Source: JBLMZW01 sp050259035 (GTDB taxonomy: Bacteria; Bacillota; Syntrophomonadia; Syntrophomonadales; DTU052). Taken from it: a stretch of DNA of 12,479 nucleotides. Positions 6,620 to 12,479 of the stretch are shown in pieces. The position numbers and the translations under genes are program-made. The stretch covers positions 1 through 12,479 of the forward strand of contig JBLMZW010000041.1 in NCBI GenBank assembly GCA_050259035.1, given 5' to 3'. The notes below the pieces were generated by a model. It saw only the letters and a program-made list of their open reading frames with translations. It ran no database searches and was not told the origin of the DNA. The stretch's first letter is position 1. The number at the start of each line of letters is the position of its first letter.

Positions 6620-7300
6620 ATGAAAGTATTATACCTGGCCTTATTTTCACTGAAAGAGTATTTCCGTTCCTGTGGCCTATTATTTGAAATAATCATGACG
6701 GCGGTGACAATATGTTTATTCATCGACCACTACTCCAAATTAGGAGCTAAAGATGTCTATTTTGCGGTAGGCCTTTTTGCCGTAGCCATTTCAACCCTTA
6801 CCACTTATCGCCTGACCCAACGGGAGGCCAATGCTCATATTTATATGGTACTGATACGCTCCATATCCAGATGGGAATACCTTCTAGGGAAGATCCTGGC
6901 CATTTTCATTCCCTGCGCTGTTTTTTCATTCATACTCTTCCTGCTGGGCTTCAGGTTTACCAGTATGGCTGCAGAACTCTCTTTTAACGAAGCTTTACTG
7001 CGGCTAATTCCTATTCTTATGATCCTGGTTCTTTGTGAGTCTATATTATTGTTGTTTACACCTTTAGTGCTGGGGAGAAAAGCTTATATCGCGGGTTTGG
7101 TACTGGTTTGCTTTTTGGCCCTGGGACATACCCAGGCAACACCAGTCCTTCCTCCGGTACAGTCCTTAATCAAGACATCGTATGCCCCGGTTATGAATTT
7201 GAAAACCAGTTTGGTTCCGTGGGGGTTCTATACTATTATATTCTTCGGCATATCCTGGCTGGTGTTTTCAAAAAGAGAGTTGGATTATGAGCCTATGTGA
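6620..7300 (+). CDS. ABC-2 type exporter, membrane permease
   Basis: A 226-residue, very hydrophobic protein with about six membrane segments (roughly 20-36, 48-64, 88-110, 127-148, 152-170, 202-216). An amphipathic N-terminal stretch (FSLKEYFRS) precedes the first segment, as in ABC-2 family permeases. It starts two bases after the stop of the ATPase gene, with GAAGGG at the end of that gene as ribosome binding site, so the two form one export complex. Between segments 2 and 3 lies the cytoplasmic loop YRLTQREANAHIYMVLIRSISRWEYLLGK, split here as YRLTQREANAH and IRSISRWEYLLGK, the usual place of the ATPase coupling helix. No substrate clue is visible. It could equally be described as a stand-alone ABC-2 permease of unknown function. 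Confidence 0.85.
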   Translation: MKVLYLALFSLKEYFRSCGLLFEIIMTAVTICLFIDHYSKLGAKDVYFAVGLFAVAISTLTTYRLTQREANAHIYMVLIRSISRWEYLLGKILAIFIPCAVFSFILFLLGFRFTSMAAELSFNEALLRLIPILMILVLCESILLLFTPLVLGRKAYIAGLVLVCFLALGHTQATPVLPPVQSLIKTSYAPVMNLKTSLVPWGFYTIIFFGISWLVFSKRELDYEPM

Positions 7301-7447
7301 TTGCGGTCGATACTATCCGCATTCCTCACCCCAGTACTGAGTCTGAGTTCCCATTATACCGTGTACAAACGGGTAGGGAAAAATATATGATATGGATAAT
7401 GGTGTACATAAAGGAAAAGGACGGAATGGAAAGAAACGGATGATTCT

Positions 7448-7471
7448 ATGGCAGAGTATGTATTCTGCCAT
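7448..7471 (+). promoter_or_regulatory. Perfect 8-bp hairpin in the leader of the RCC1-repeat gene
   Basis: ATGGCAGA (7448-7455) pairs perfectly with TCTGCCAT (7464-7471) around an 8-base loop. It ends 11 bases before the ribosome binding site GGGAGGA (7482-7488). There is no T-run, so it is not a factor-independent terminator; it may stabilise the mRNA 5' end or affect translation. Function is unknown. Confidence 0.4.
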
Positions 7472-7498
7472 TGGTCTTGACGGGAGGATGAGATTATA

Positions 7499-10096
7499 AT
7501 GTTGTGCGCTAGACTCACGAAAAAAACTGGCTGGGGGATGGGCCTGTACTTATTATTAATAGTGATGTTGTTAGAAATCTCTGGCCTGGCTGTTGGAGGA
7601 CTGCAGGCAGCGGAAATTAACAATGGAGCCGCCGACCCCACCATCAAAATAGTTCCAATTGATGCAGGAACTTATTACAGCCTGATCCTGAAAGCTGGTG
7701 GCACCGTCTGGGCTTATGGCAAAAATGATTATGGTCAGCTTGGTGACGGGACTACCACCAACAGGAATACCCCGGTACAGGTGCAGGGTTTAAGCGGGGT
7801 AAAGGCCGTGGCTGGAGGTTTCTCCCATAGCCTGGCTTTAAAGTCTGACGGCACGGTCTGGGCTTGGGGTAATAACCACAGCAGTATGTTGGGGGACGGG
7901 TCGACTGATCAGTTTAAGACTACACCGGTAGAAGTGAAGGGCCTAAGCGGAGTGGAGGCCATAGCGGCAGGTAACTTGTTCAGTCTGGCCCTAAAGACGG
8001 ACGGCACGGTCTGGGCCTGGGGGTGTGATACCGTTGGTCAGTTAGGGACTGGGACGTTTGGATTTACTCAGACCTCCCCGGTGCAGGTCCAGGGTTTAAC
8101 CGAAGTAAAAACGATAACAACATGCAACTCCCACAGCCTGGCATTGAAGTCAGATGGGACGGTATGGGCCTGGGGAGACAATTTCAATGGTCAGCTTGGA
8201 GATGGGACAAAAGTAAATAAGACCTCCCCGGTACAGGTACAGGGTTTAACCGGGGTAAAGGCAGTTTCAGCAGGCTTTACCCATAGCCTGGCATTAAAAT
8301 CGGATGGTACGGTATGGGCCTGGGGGGACAATGTCTGGGGGGCACTGGGAGACGGGACTCAAGAGGAAAGAACCACCCCGGTGCAAGTACAGGGTTTAAC
8401 CGGGATGCGGGCAGTAGCCGCAGGGTGGTTGTTTAGCCTGGCTTTGAGGTCGGATGGCACGGTCTGGGCCTGGGGAGATAATAGCACTGGTCACCTGGGG
8501 ATAGGGAATACTCCCATGACTCAGACTACGCCAATACAGGTGCCTGGTTTAAACGGAATGCGGGCTATCACCGCTGGAGGCTGGCACAGCCAGGTCTTAA
8601 AGTCGGATGGAACCATCTGGACCTGGGGATGTAACAGCGATGGTCAACTGGGAGACGGAACCGACGAAAGCAAATATACGCCAGTGCAGGTAAATGACCT
8701 GGGTAATGGCGTCTATCTGGATAATATCTTGGTTGATACCATTACTGTAACCCCCGATACTTTAGAATTGTATGCAGGCGGCAGTGGTAGCCAATTAACC
8801 GTTGACGTACTACCTAATTACGCCAGCAATATAAACGTTTCCTGGAGTTCGGATAACACCGATGCGGCCACGGTGGATAATAAGGGCTATGTAACCCCGG
8901 TAGCGGAAGGGGATGCTATTATAACCGCCACCGCTGCGGATGGCAGTGGGGTGTCCGACACCTGTACGGTTTCAGTAAAGGACATTCCTGCCCTAACCAG
9001 TTTCGAGGTAGGGGGAAAGGATTGCCTGGCTTTGGACTCTGAGGTTTCTATCGGGGATAAGTACACAGATGAACAGTATATAAAGCAACAAATGCTTCTA
9101 ACTACCACCGGTGAGATATTGGAAGTGGGGGATTTCAGCGACTTTGCCGGAGTGACCGCGGTCTCCAGCAACCCTGATTATCAGCCAGTAATCAAGCTCT
9201 ACCGAAACGGAGTGGAGCAGACCGTCAATAACTGGAGTACGGTAACACTGCAAACCAATGACATAGTAGCTGCCTGGGCAGTGAACCCACTGGTAGGAGG
9301 AACTTTCTATAAGGTCAGACTGGCGACAGTAAATGAAAATGGACCTGATCTGGTAGTAGATTCGATAGAGTTGCCTTCCACCGAATTGAAAGCGGGATCA
9401 AAAATCAGTTTTAACGCCCAAATTAGAAACTGCGGTTGGGAGAACGCCGGACTGTTCAAGGTTAAATTCTATTTATCATCCGAGGATGAGGACGGGAAAT
9501 TAACCGAGATACCAGGATCAAGTGTAATAAAATCTATAAGTAGCCTTAAAGGAACTTCCGCCTTGAAGGATGGCAGTAAAAAACCGTTAAATGTTAAAGT
9601 ACTTAAGGTTAAAATGACGATTCCGAACAGCATCACCCCGGGCCATTATATCTTTGTCGCTGAGGCTGATCCGGATAATGCCGTGATCGAGCCTTACGAG
9701 ACCCTTGACGCCAATCGATATACAGAAAGTGTTTCAGTTTTAAGCCCGGAATTAAGCATTAGCATAGAAGGATCAGTACCACCATGTAAGCCAGGAAAAA
9801 CGGCTGCATTGAACTTAAAGCTGGTAAACAGCAGTCAGGTTACGGCTGGTAAATTTACCGTTAAGGTATTCCTATCCAATGATGCAAATTATTCCGGGGA
9901 CGACACCCTGCTGTGTACAAAGAAAATGTCCAAGTTAGTAAGTACACCAGGCCAGGTCTTAAAACTTAAGCCAAAGGTGCCCAAGACACAATCACCGGGA
10001 CAATATACATTATTTGCAGTAATTAATGCTGACAATACGGTGGGTGAGGCTGATGAGACCAACAATATAGCCAGTGCTACATTGACAGTTAATTAA
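7499..10096 (+). CDS. Exported RCC1-repeat beta-propeller / Big2 / CARDB protein
   Basis: An 865-residue secreted protein. A signal peptide (basic TKK, hydrophobic GLYLLLIVMLLEISGLAVGG, likely cut after LQA near residue 38) starts it. Residues about 50-400 contain seven RCC1-type repeats of about 51 residues, each with a core like SLALKSDGTVWAWGDN..GQLGDGT..TPVQVQGL; seven blades are what a complete RCC1 beta-propeller needs. Residues about 414-494 form a Big2 Ig-like domain (ITVTPDTLELYAGG...WSSDNTDAATVDNKGYVTPV). A segment of unknown type covers 495-612. Two CARDB domains follow (about 616-748 and 750-865), the second ending VGEADETNNIASATLTVN. No S-layer homology or sorting motif is seen, so anchoring is unclear. 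The role is probably adhesion or extracellular binding, by analogy. The start has GGGAGGA at 7482-7488. Confidence 0.9.
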   Translation: MLCARLTKKTGWGMGLYLLLIVMLLEISGLAVGGLQAAEINNGAADPTIKIVPIDAGTYYSLILKAGGTVWAYGKNDYGQLGDGTTTNRNTPVQVQGLSGVKAVAGGFSHSLALKSDGTVWAWGNNHSSMLGDGSTDQFKTTPVEVKGLSGVEAIAAGNLFSLALKTDGTVWAWGCDTVGQLGTGTFGFTQTSPVQVQGLTEVKTITTCNSHSLALKSDGTVWAWGDNFNGQLGDGTKVNKTSPVQVQGLTGVKAVSAGFTHSLALKSDGTVWAWGDNVWGALGDGTQEERTTPVQVQGLTGMRAVAAGWLFSLALRSDGTVWAWGDNSTGHLGIGNTPMTQTTPIQVPGLNGMRAITAGGWHSQVLKSDGTIWTWGCNSDGQLGDGTDESKYTPVQVNDLGNGVYLDNILVDTITVTPDTLELYAGGSGSQLTVDVLPNYASNINVSWSSDNTDAATVDNKGYVTPVAEGDAIITATAADGSGVSDTCTVSVKDIPALTSFEVGGKDCLALDSEVSIGDKYTDEQYIKQQMLLTTTGEILEVGDFSDFAGVTAVSSNPDYQPVIKLYRNGVEQTVNNWSTVTLQTNDIVAAWAVNPLVGGTFYKVRLATVNENGPDLVVDSIELPSTELKAGSKISFNAQIRNCGWENAGLFKVKFYLSSEDEDGKLTEIPGSSVIKSISSLKGTSALKDGSKKPLNVKVLKVKMTIPNSITPGHYIFVAEADPDNAVIEPYETLDANRYTESVSVLSPELSISIEGSVPPCKPGKTAALNLKLVNSSQVTAGKFTVKVFLSNDANYSGDDTLLCTKKMSKLVSTPGQVLKLKPKVPKTQSPGQYTLFAVINADNTVGEADETNNIASATLTVN
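7700..8700 (+). repeat. Seven tandem in-gene repeats of about 153 bp (RCC1 blades)
   Basis: The conserved codons for GTVWA(W/Y)G recur at about 7700, 7850, 8003, 8156, 8306, 8456 and 8609 (GTIWTWG in the last). The spacing is 150-153 bases. Repeats 4 to 6 are most alike at the DNA level around CCGGTRCAGGTACAGGGTTT, which suggests recent duplication or gene conversion within the array. Such an array may vary in copy number between strains. Confidence 0.85.
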
Positions 10097-10185
10097 TCGT
10101 GGAACACCTGAAAACAAGACAAAATGGGGGCTTGGGATAAATATTCTTGTACCCTGCAGATTAAGATTTAAAGGGGCAGCTGGTA

Positions 10186-10674
10186 ATGGAAAACGAACAA
10201 CTTATTGCTCTAGTTGATGATTTCTTCCGAGATAAGAATGTTGGGCGACGTAGGTGGAACTATATCTCATTTTGTATAAGAGGATACATTCCGGAAAGAA
10301 AATTAGTTAACGCAAGAAAGCTATATGCACCTTTCGATACTGAACAAGAAATGCCCTTAATACTCATGGATGATACTTTATCCTTTTTGTCTGGTAAAAT
10401 TGGGTTTCTCATGACTAATTGTACCCTTTATTATCGACTAAAAAGATTAGATGGAAACTGTTTCCGACTGATATCCGGGAAAATACCATTAGATGATATC
10501 GAGACCATACATATTCAGTTACGGAAAAAAGGCTCACCATTTATAGTAAATGGTGAGGCAATTGGAAAAATAACTGCATATAGTGATGGGCGAGATGGCC
10601 TAGATGATGAAGGCAGAACACTAATTGAACTCCTTCATAGAATAGTGGATAGTCTGCACAACAAAGGTTCATGA
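10186..10674 (+). CDS. Protein of unknown function (possible PH-like fold)
   Basis: A 162-residue, soluble-looking protein without signal peptide or membrane segment. I do not recognise the family. Residues 1-50 are charged and probably helical (NVGRRRWNY, PERKLVNARKLY). Residues about 68-150 read as alternating beta strands: SGKIGFLMTNCTLYYRL, then GKIPLDDIETIHIQL, then PFIVNGEAIGKITAY, closed by the helix RTLIELLHRIVDSL. That order (strand with T/N..LYY, 'IPLDDIETI', strands, final helix) resembles small bacterial PH-like domains, which is only a suggestion. The ribosome binding site AAAGGGG lies at 10171-10177. It stands alone 90 bases after the RCC1-repeat gene and converges with the minus-strand gene, with 40 bases between stops and no clear terminator. 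Confidence 0.7.
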   Translation: MENEQLIALVDDFFRDKNVGRRRWNYISFCIRGYIPERKLVNARKLYAPFDTEQEMPLILMDDTLSFLSGKIGFLMTNCTLYYRLKRLDGNCFRLISGKIPLDDIETIHIQLRKKGSPFIVNGEAIGKITAYSDGRDGLDDEGRTLIELLHRIVDSLHNKGS

Positions 10675-10714
10675 GAAATGTGATTGTTGACAGTGCTGGG
10701 CGCGCATTTAACAG

Positions 10715-11383
10715 CTAATCAGAAGAACCGATAAAGGCCGCTATTCCATTAGACTCAAAAACCCGTTTGGTATTTAATTCGGCTCTGGCGGTTGCAATCA
10801 TGGCCGAAGCGACCGTATTAGCATTTATATTTCGGTATTTCTTAAAACCGCCTAACAGTAATGGACTTATAAACTGAATTACCGCCTGACCGATCTTTTC
10901 GCCGGGCCGTGACTCCTGCCGTTCTCCCACCAGATTAGAAGGTCTAAAGATCAAAACCGTCTCCGGCCCCTTATCCTTAACCGCTTCCTCCATTTCTCCT
11001 TTAACTCTTAAATAAAAGTTACTTGATCTGGGGTTGGCCATAAGGGAAGACACCACCAGGAACTGAGAACCGCCGCATCTTTTGGCGGCTTTAGCCAACT
11101 CAACGACGTAGTAATAGTCGACCCGGGCAAAGGCCTCCTTCGAACCGGCCTTTTTCATAGTTGTGCCCAGGGCGCAGAAAACGTCATCCACCGGGGCAAT
11201 ATTTATCTTAGCCAGATTTTCAAAATCAATAACAGTCTCAGTCAGTTTAGGGTGGACAATCCCGGTTAACCGTCGGGTAAGAGCATACACTTCCGAATAA
11301 CTTGAATCCTCAAGCAGATGCTTGATCAATTCGCCTCCGACCAATCCTGTACCTCCGGCTACCAATGCCTTACGTTGCTTCAT
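10715..11383 (-). CDS. Atypical short-chain dehydrogenase / NAD(P)-binding protein (HTATIP2/TIP30-like)
   Basis: A 222-residue Rossmann-fold protein of the atypical or extended SDR type that binds NAD(P). The nucleotide loop is VAGGTGLVGGEL (8-19). Next come the conserved YALTRR (33-38), the DDVFCALGTT strand (66-75), VSSLMA (111-116) and the YLRVKGEME segment (124-132), which holds the active-site YxxxK of SDR enzymes (Tyr124, Lys128), then FRPSNLVGER (146-155). This arrangement fits the HTATIP2/TIP30-like oxidoreductases, whose substrates are mostly unknown. The frame could start at TTG 11401, but ATG 11383 is preferred because GGGGGG lies 6 bases before it and the protein then begins MKQRKALVAGG like its relatives. 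It is a single gene that converges with the gene on its left. Confidence 0.88.
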   Translation of the reverse strand: MKQRKALVAGGTGLVGGELIKHLLEDSSYSEVYALTRRLTGIVHPKLTETVIDFENLAKINIAPVDDVFCALGTTMKKAGSKEAFARVDYYYVVELAKAAKRCGGSQFLVVSSLMANPRSSNFYLRVKGEMEEAVKDKGPETVLIFRPSNLVGERQESRPGEKIGQAVIQFISPLLLGGFKKYRNINANTVASAMIATARAELNTKRVFESNGIAAFIGSSD

Positions 11384-11389
11384 TTTTAA

Positions 11390-11395
11390 CCCCCC
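11390..11395 (-). promoter_or_regulatory. Ribosome binding site that decides the SDR start
   Basis: On the minus strand AGGGGGGTTAAAAATG places a G6 tract six bases before ATG 11383-11381. It lies inside the longer frame that would begin at TTG 11401, so the shorter start is the likely one. Confidence 0.65.
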
Positions 11396-11619
11396 TATCA
11401 AACTGCTCGGTTAATAAAACCATACTTATGGCTAAATACCTTGCATTAAAACTGGCCTTTCTTTCTACCTCTGTTTCATTCTCTCCCTTGAGCATTTTAG
11501 GTAAATTATGAACCGATTCTTAAGGTATACAATATCAATCATCGTAATCCTGCAAATTTAACGATTCGGACATTCATTTAAATATTTAATTCGTAAATCT
11601 GAAAAAACAGACTTAGTCG

Positions 11620-11694
11620 TTATCCTTTTAGAATTGTAAGAATGAGCAGATACAGACCCGCTAAAGATACAGAATGCCCCAAAGCATATAACAT
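11620..11694 (-). CDS. Possible 24-residue hydrophobic membrane peptide
   Basis: On the minus strand ATG 11694 opens a 24-codon frame that ends at TAA 11622-11620. It is preceded by the strong Shine-Dalgarno sequence AAGGGGGAGG (11705-11714), 10 bases from the ATG. The peptide begins MLYALGHSVS and continues LAGLYLLILTILKG: one membrane span ending in a Lys-Gly tail. It resembles no peptide I can name. Single-span peptides of this size include accessory subunits of membrane complexes and type I toxins, so either is possible. It lies 237 bases before the SDR gene on the same strand and could share its transcript. A hairpin with a U6 loop lies just after the stop. The main doubt is its short length. 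Confidence 0.4.
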   Translation of the reverse strand: MLYALGHSVSLAGLYLLILTILKG

Positions 11695-11800
11695 CAAATG
11701 GTAACCTCCCCCTTATCCTCGATCTCCCACAACATCCATCCTATGCCTTATAGTCCAATGGTCCTAATTAGAAGGAAAATGTTGCTGTGATGTAGAAACA

Positions 11801-11847
11801 GAAAAAAGGTTCATATAACTATTAAGCCTTAAATGAATAGTTGAACC
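11801..11847 (-). terminator. Factor-independent terminator on the minus strand, bidirectional at best weakly
   Basis: GGTTC (11808-11812) with GAACC (11843-11847) and AACTATT (11817-11823) with AATAGTT (11836-11842) form a 12-bp stem with one asymmetric internal loop. On the minus strand the stem is followed directly by TTTTTTC (11807-11801), the normal terminator layout. On the plus strand the T-tract starts about nine bases after the stem and is interrupted. No annotated minus-strand gene lies between it and the divergent gene at 11966. Confidence 0.6.
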
Positions 11848-11965
11848 TGATCTCATTTTTCTCCTTTCAGTATCAGCAATTCGTTCTGAAATTTATGGAG
11901 GGGGTGCATTAGGAAAACTTACTCTTCACTTCTTATTAAATACATGCACTAGGGAGGGTGACTGA

Positions 11966-12479
11966 ATGAAAGGTAAAGGACTACTGCGTAAGTTTTCAAC
12001 TCTAGTTTTATTCTTCTTTATGTTAAGTGTTGTAGGTGTTGTTGCTCCCACAAGTACTTTAGCCGGTGATGGTGGGGGCGACCAGATTCCGACCTTGTTG
12101 GCTACATATTTGACCCAAGTTTCAGGTGATACAAGCACTGACGTACACCAGGTAACGGAAACGAAGAAGGTTGTTCCGATTAAACCGACCTTCCGGTTGA
12201 ATTTCAGCAATAATGTAACCGATGAAACTATATGGGCAGACAACCAGGGCTGCGTAAGCATAGAAGACAGCAACAGTAGTGCGCTGCCAGTGGATGTTAC
12301 CAGAATCGGGACCGGGCTAGGTACGGATCCATATAAATCGGATATTTTTGTAACCCCGACTAATGACTTAATAAGTGGTTACACTTATACGATTGTTATT
12401 GATGCTGCGCTAACGGCCAAAAATGGTCAAGTGTTAACTCAAGCAGTAGAGGTTCCTTTTACTGCCGGGGTGGCTGTAA
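11966..12479 (+). CDS. Exported protein with Big_5 (SbsA-type Ig-like) domain, right end cut by window
   Basis: The frame is open from ATG 11966 to the window end (171 codons seen) and has a strong ribosome binding site AGGGAGGG (11951-11958). It starts with a signal peptide: MKGKGLLRKF, a hydrophobic core LVLFFFMLSVVGVVA, and likely cleavage after TLA near residue 33. Residues about 74-168 resemble the Big_5/SbsA Ig-like domain: IKPTFRLNFSNNV near the start, DIFVTPTNDLISGYTYTIVI in the middle and AKNGQVLTQAVEVPFTAG at the end, the usual pattern in which a 'lowest state' strand is followed by extraction of an 'as yet unmodified' value. Such domains occur in S-layer and other cell-surface proteins, so a surface role is likely. 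The rest of the protein lies outside the window. Confidence 0.85.
   Translation, partial: MKGKGLLRKFSTLVLFFFMLSVVGVVAPTSTLAGDGGGDQIPTLLATYLTQVSGDTSTDVHQVTETKKVVPIKPTFRLNFSNNVTDETIWADNQGCVSIEDSNSSALPVDVTRIGTGLGTDPYKSDIFVTPTNDLISGYTYTIVIDAALTAKNGQVLTQAVEVPFTAGVAV

Larger units (their letters stand above)
11384..11965. other. Gene-poor divergent region between the SDR gene and the last exported protein
   Basis: About 580 A+T-rich bases separate two divergently read genes. I see a possible 24-codon membrane peptide on the minus strand (11620-11694), a minus-strand terminator (11801-11847) and, just right of the peptide stop on the minus strand, a hairpin with a U6 loop (11592-11613). The plus-strand gene's strong ribosome binding site AGGGAGGG lies at 11951-11958. 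No tRNA, CRISPR repeat or riboswitch consensus known to me was recognised. Confidence 0.5.

Noticed and set aside
7302..7321. TGCGG/CCGCA hairpin after the ABC permease as terminator.
   Set aside because: Only five base pairs with a 10-base loop and no T-run.
11859..11965. Riboswitch (c-di-GMP or T-box) before the last exported protein gene.
   Set aside because: None of the conserved cores I know could be found.
11926..12273. 115-codon minus-strand frame.
   Set aside because: It is the shadow of the plus-strand exported protein at 11966, which has a strong ribosome binding site, a signal peptide and a recognisable domain.
1..12479. CRISPR arrays, tRNA or rRNA genes, insertion sequences with transposase.
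   Set aside because: No regularly spaced direct repeats outside the RCC1 gene, no tRNA cloverleaf with TTCGA arm, and no transposase frame were seen.

Overview
The window looks like chromosome of an anaerobic, Gram-positive-type bacterium, probably a syntrophic or fatty-acid-using clostridium (Syntrophomonas/Peptococcaceae-like). This is inferred from the acyl-CoA dehydrogenase plus acetyl-CoA hydrolase/transferase-family CoA-transferase pair, a sigma-54 enhancer-binding regulator of the PAS-AAA-Fis type, strong GGAGG/GGGG ribosome binding sites, and large exported RCC1/Big2/CARDB proteins. No species assignment is possible from the sequence alone.

Layout. Positions 2-1729 (+) hold the C-terminal end of an acyl-CoA dehydrogenase followed after 18 bases by a CoA-transferase, evidently one catabolic operon. 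A long 3' untranslated stretch follows, ending in a factor-independent terminator at 1971-2002. A sigma-54-dependent regulator (2098-3501, +) comes next and may sense and control this acyl-CoA metabolism. Positions 3502-4114 contain no protein gene but fold by eye into a large, ornate RNA of about 455 nt (3537-3990). Positions 4115-5418 (+) hold a DUF3006 protein translationally coupled to an exported ComEC-type metallo-beta-lactamase-fold hydrolase with a Cys-rich, Ada-like zinc-binding tail. Positions 5736-7300 (+) encode a two-gene ABC-2 type exporter (ATPase and membrane protein). Positions 7499-10096 (+) encode an 865-residue exported protein with a seven-repeat RCC1 beta-propeller, a Big2 domain and two CARDB domains. 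A 162-residue protein of unknown function (10186-10674, +) converges with an atypical SDR/NAD(P)-binding protein (10715-11383, -). A 580-base gene-poor stretch carries a possible 24-residue membrane peptide and a terminator, both on the minus strand. From 11966 (+) a second exported protein with a Big_5-like domain runs off the right end.

The most notable element is the RNA at 3537-3990. It can be drawn as a 5' domain and a 3' domain, each with a three-way junction carrying two hairpins. The two 5' hairpin loops both contain AUCCG and the two 3' hairpin loops both contain UGGAU, so two parallel loop-loop contacts could join the domains or two molecules. The G-U pairs in its helices show that the plus strand is the RNA. 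I cannot assign it to a known family with confidence; the HEARO/omega-RNA and OLE families are the candidates to test. The neighbouring genes match neither an IscB/IsrB nuclease nor the usual OLE gene neighbourhood.
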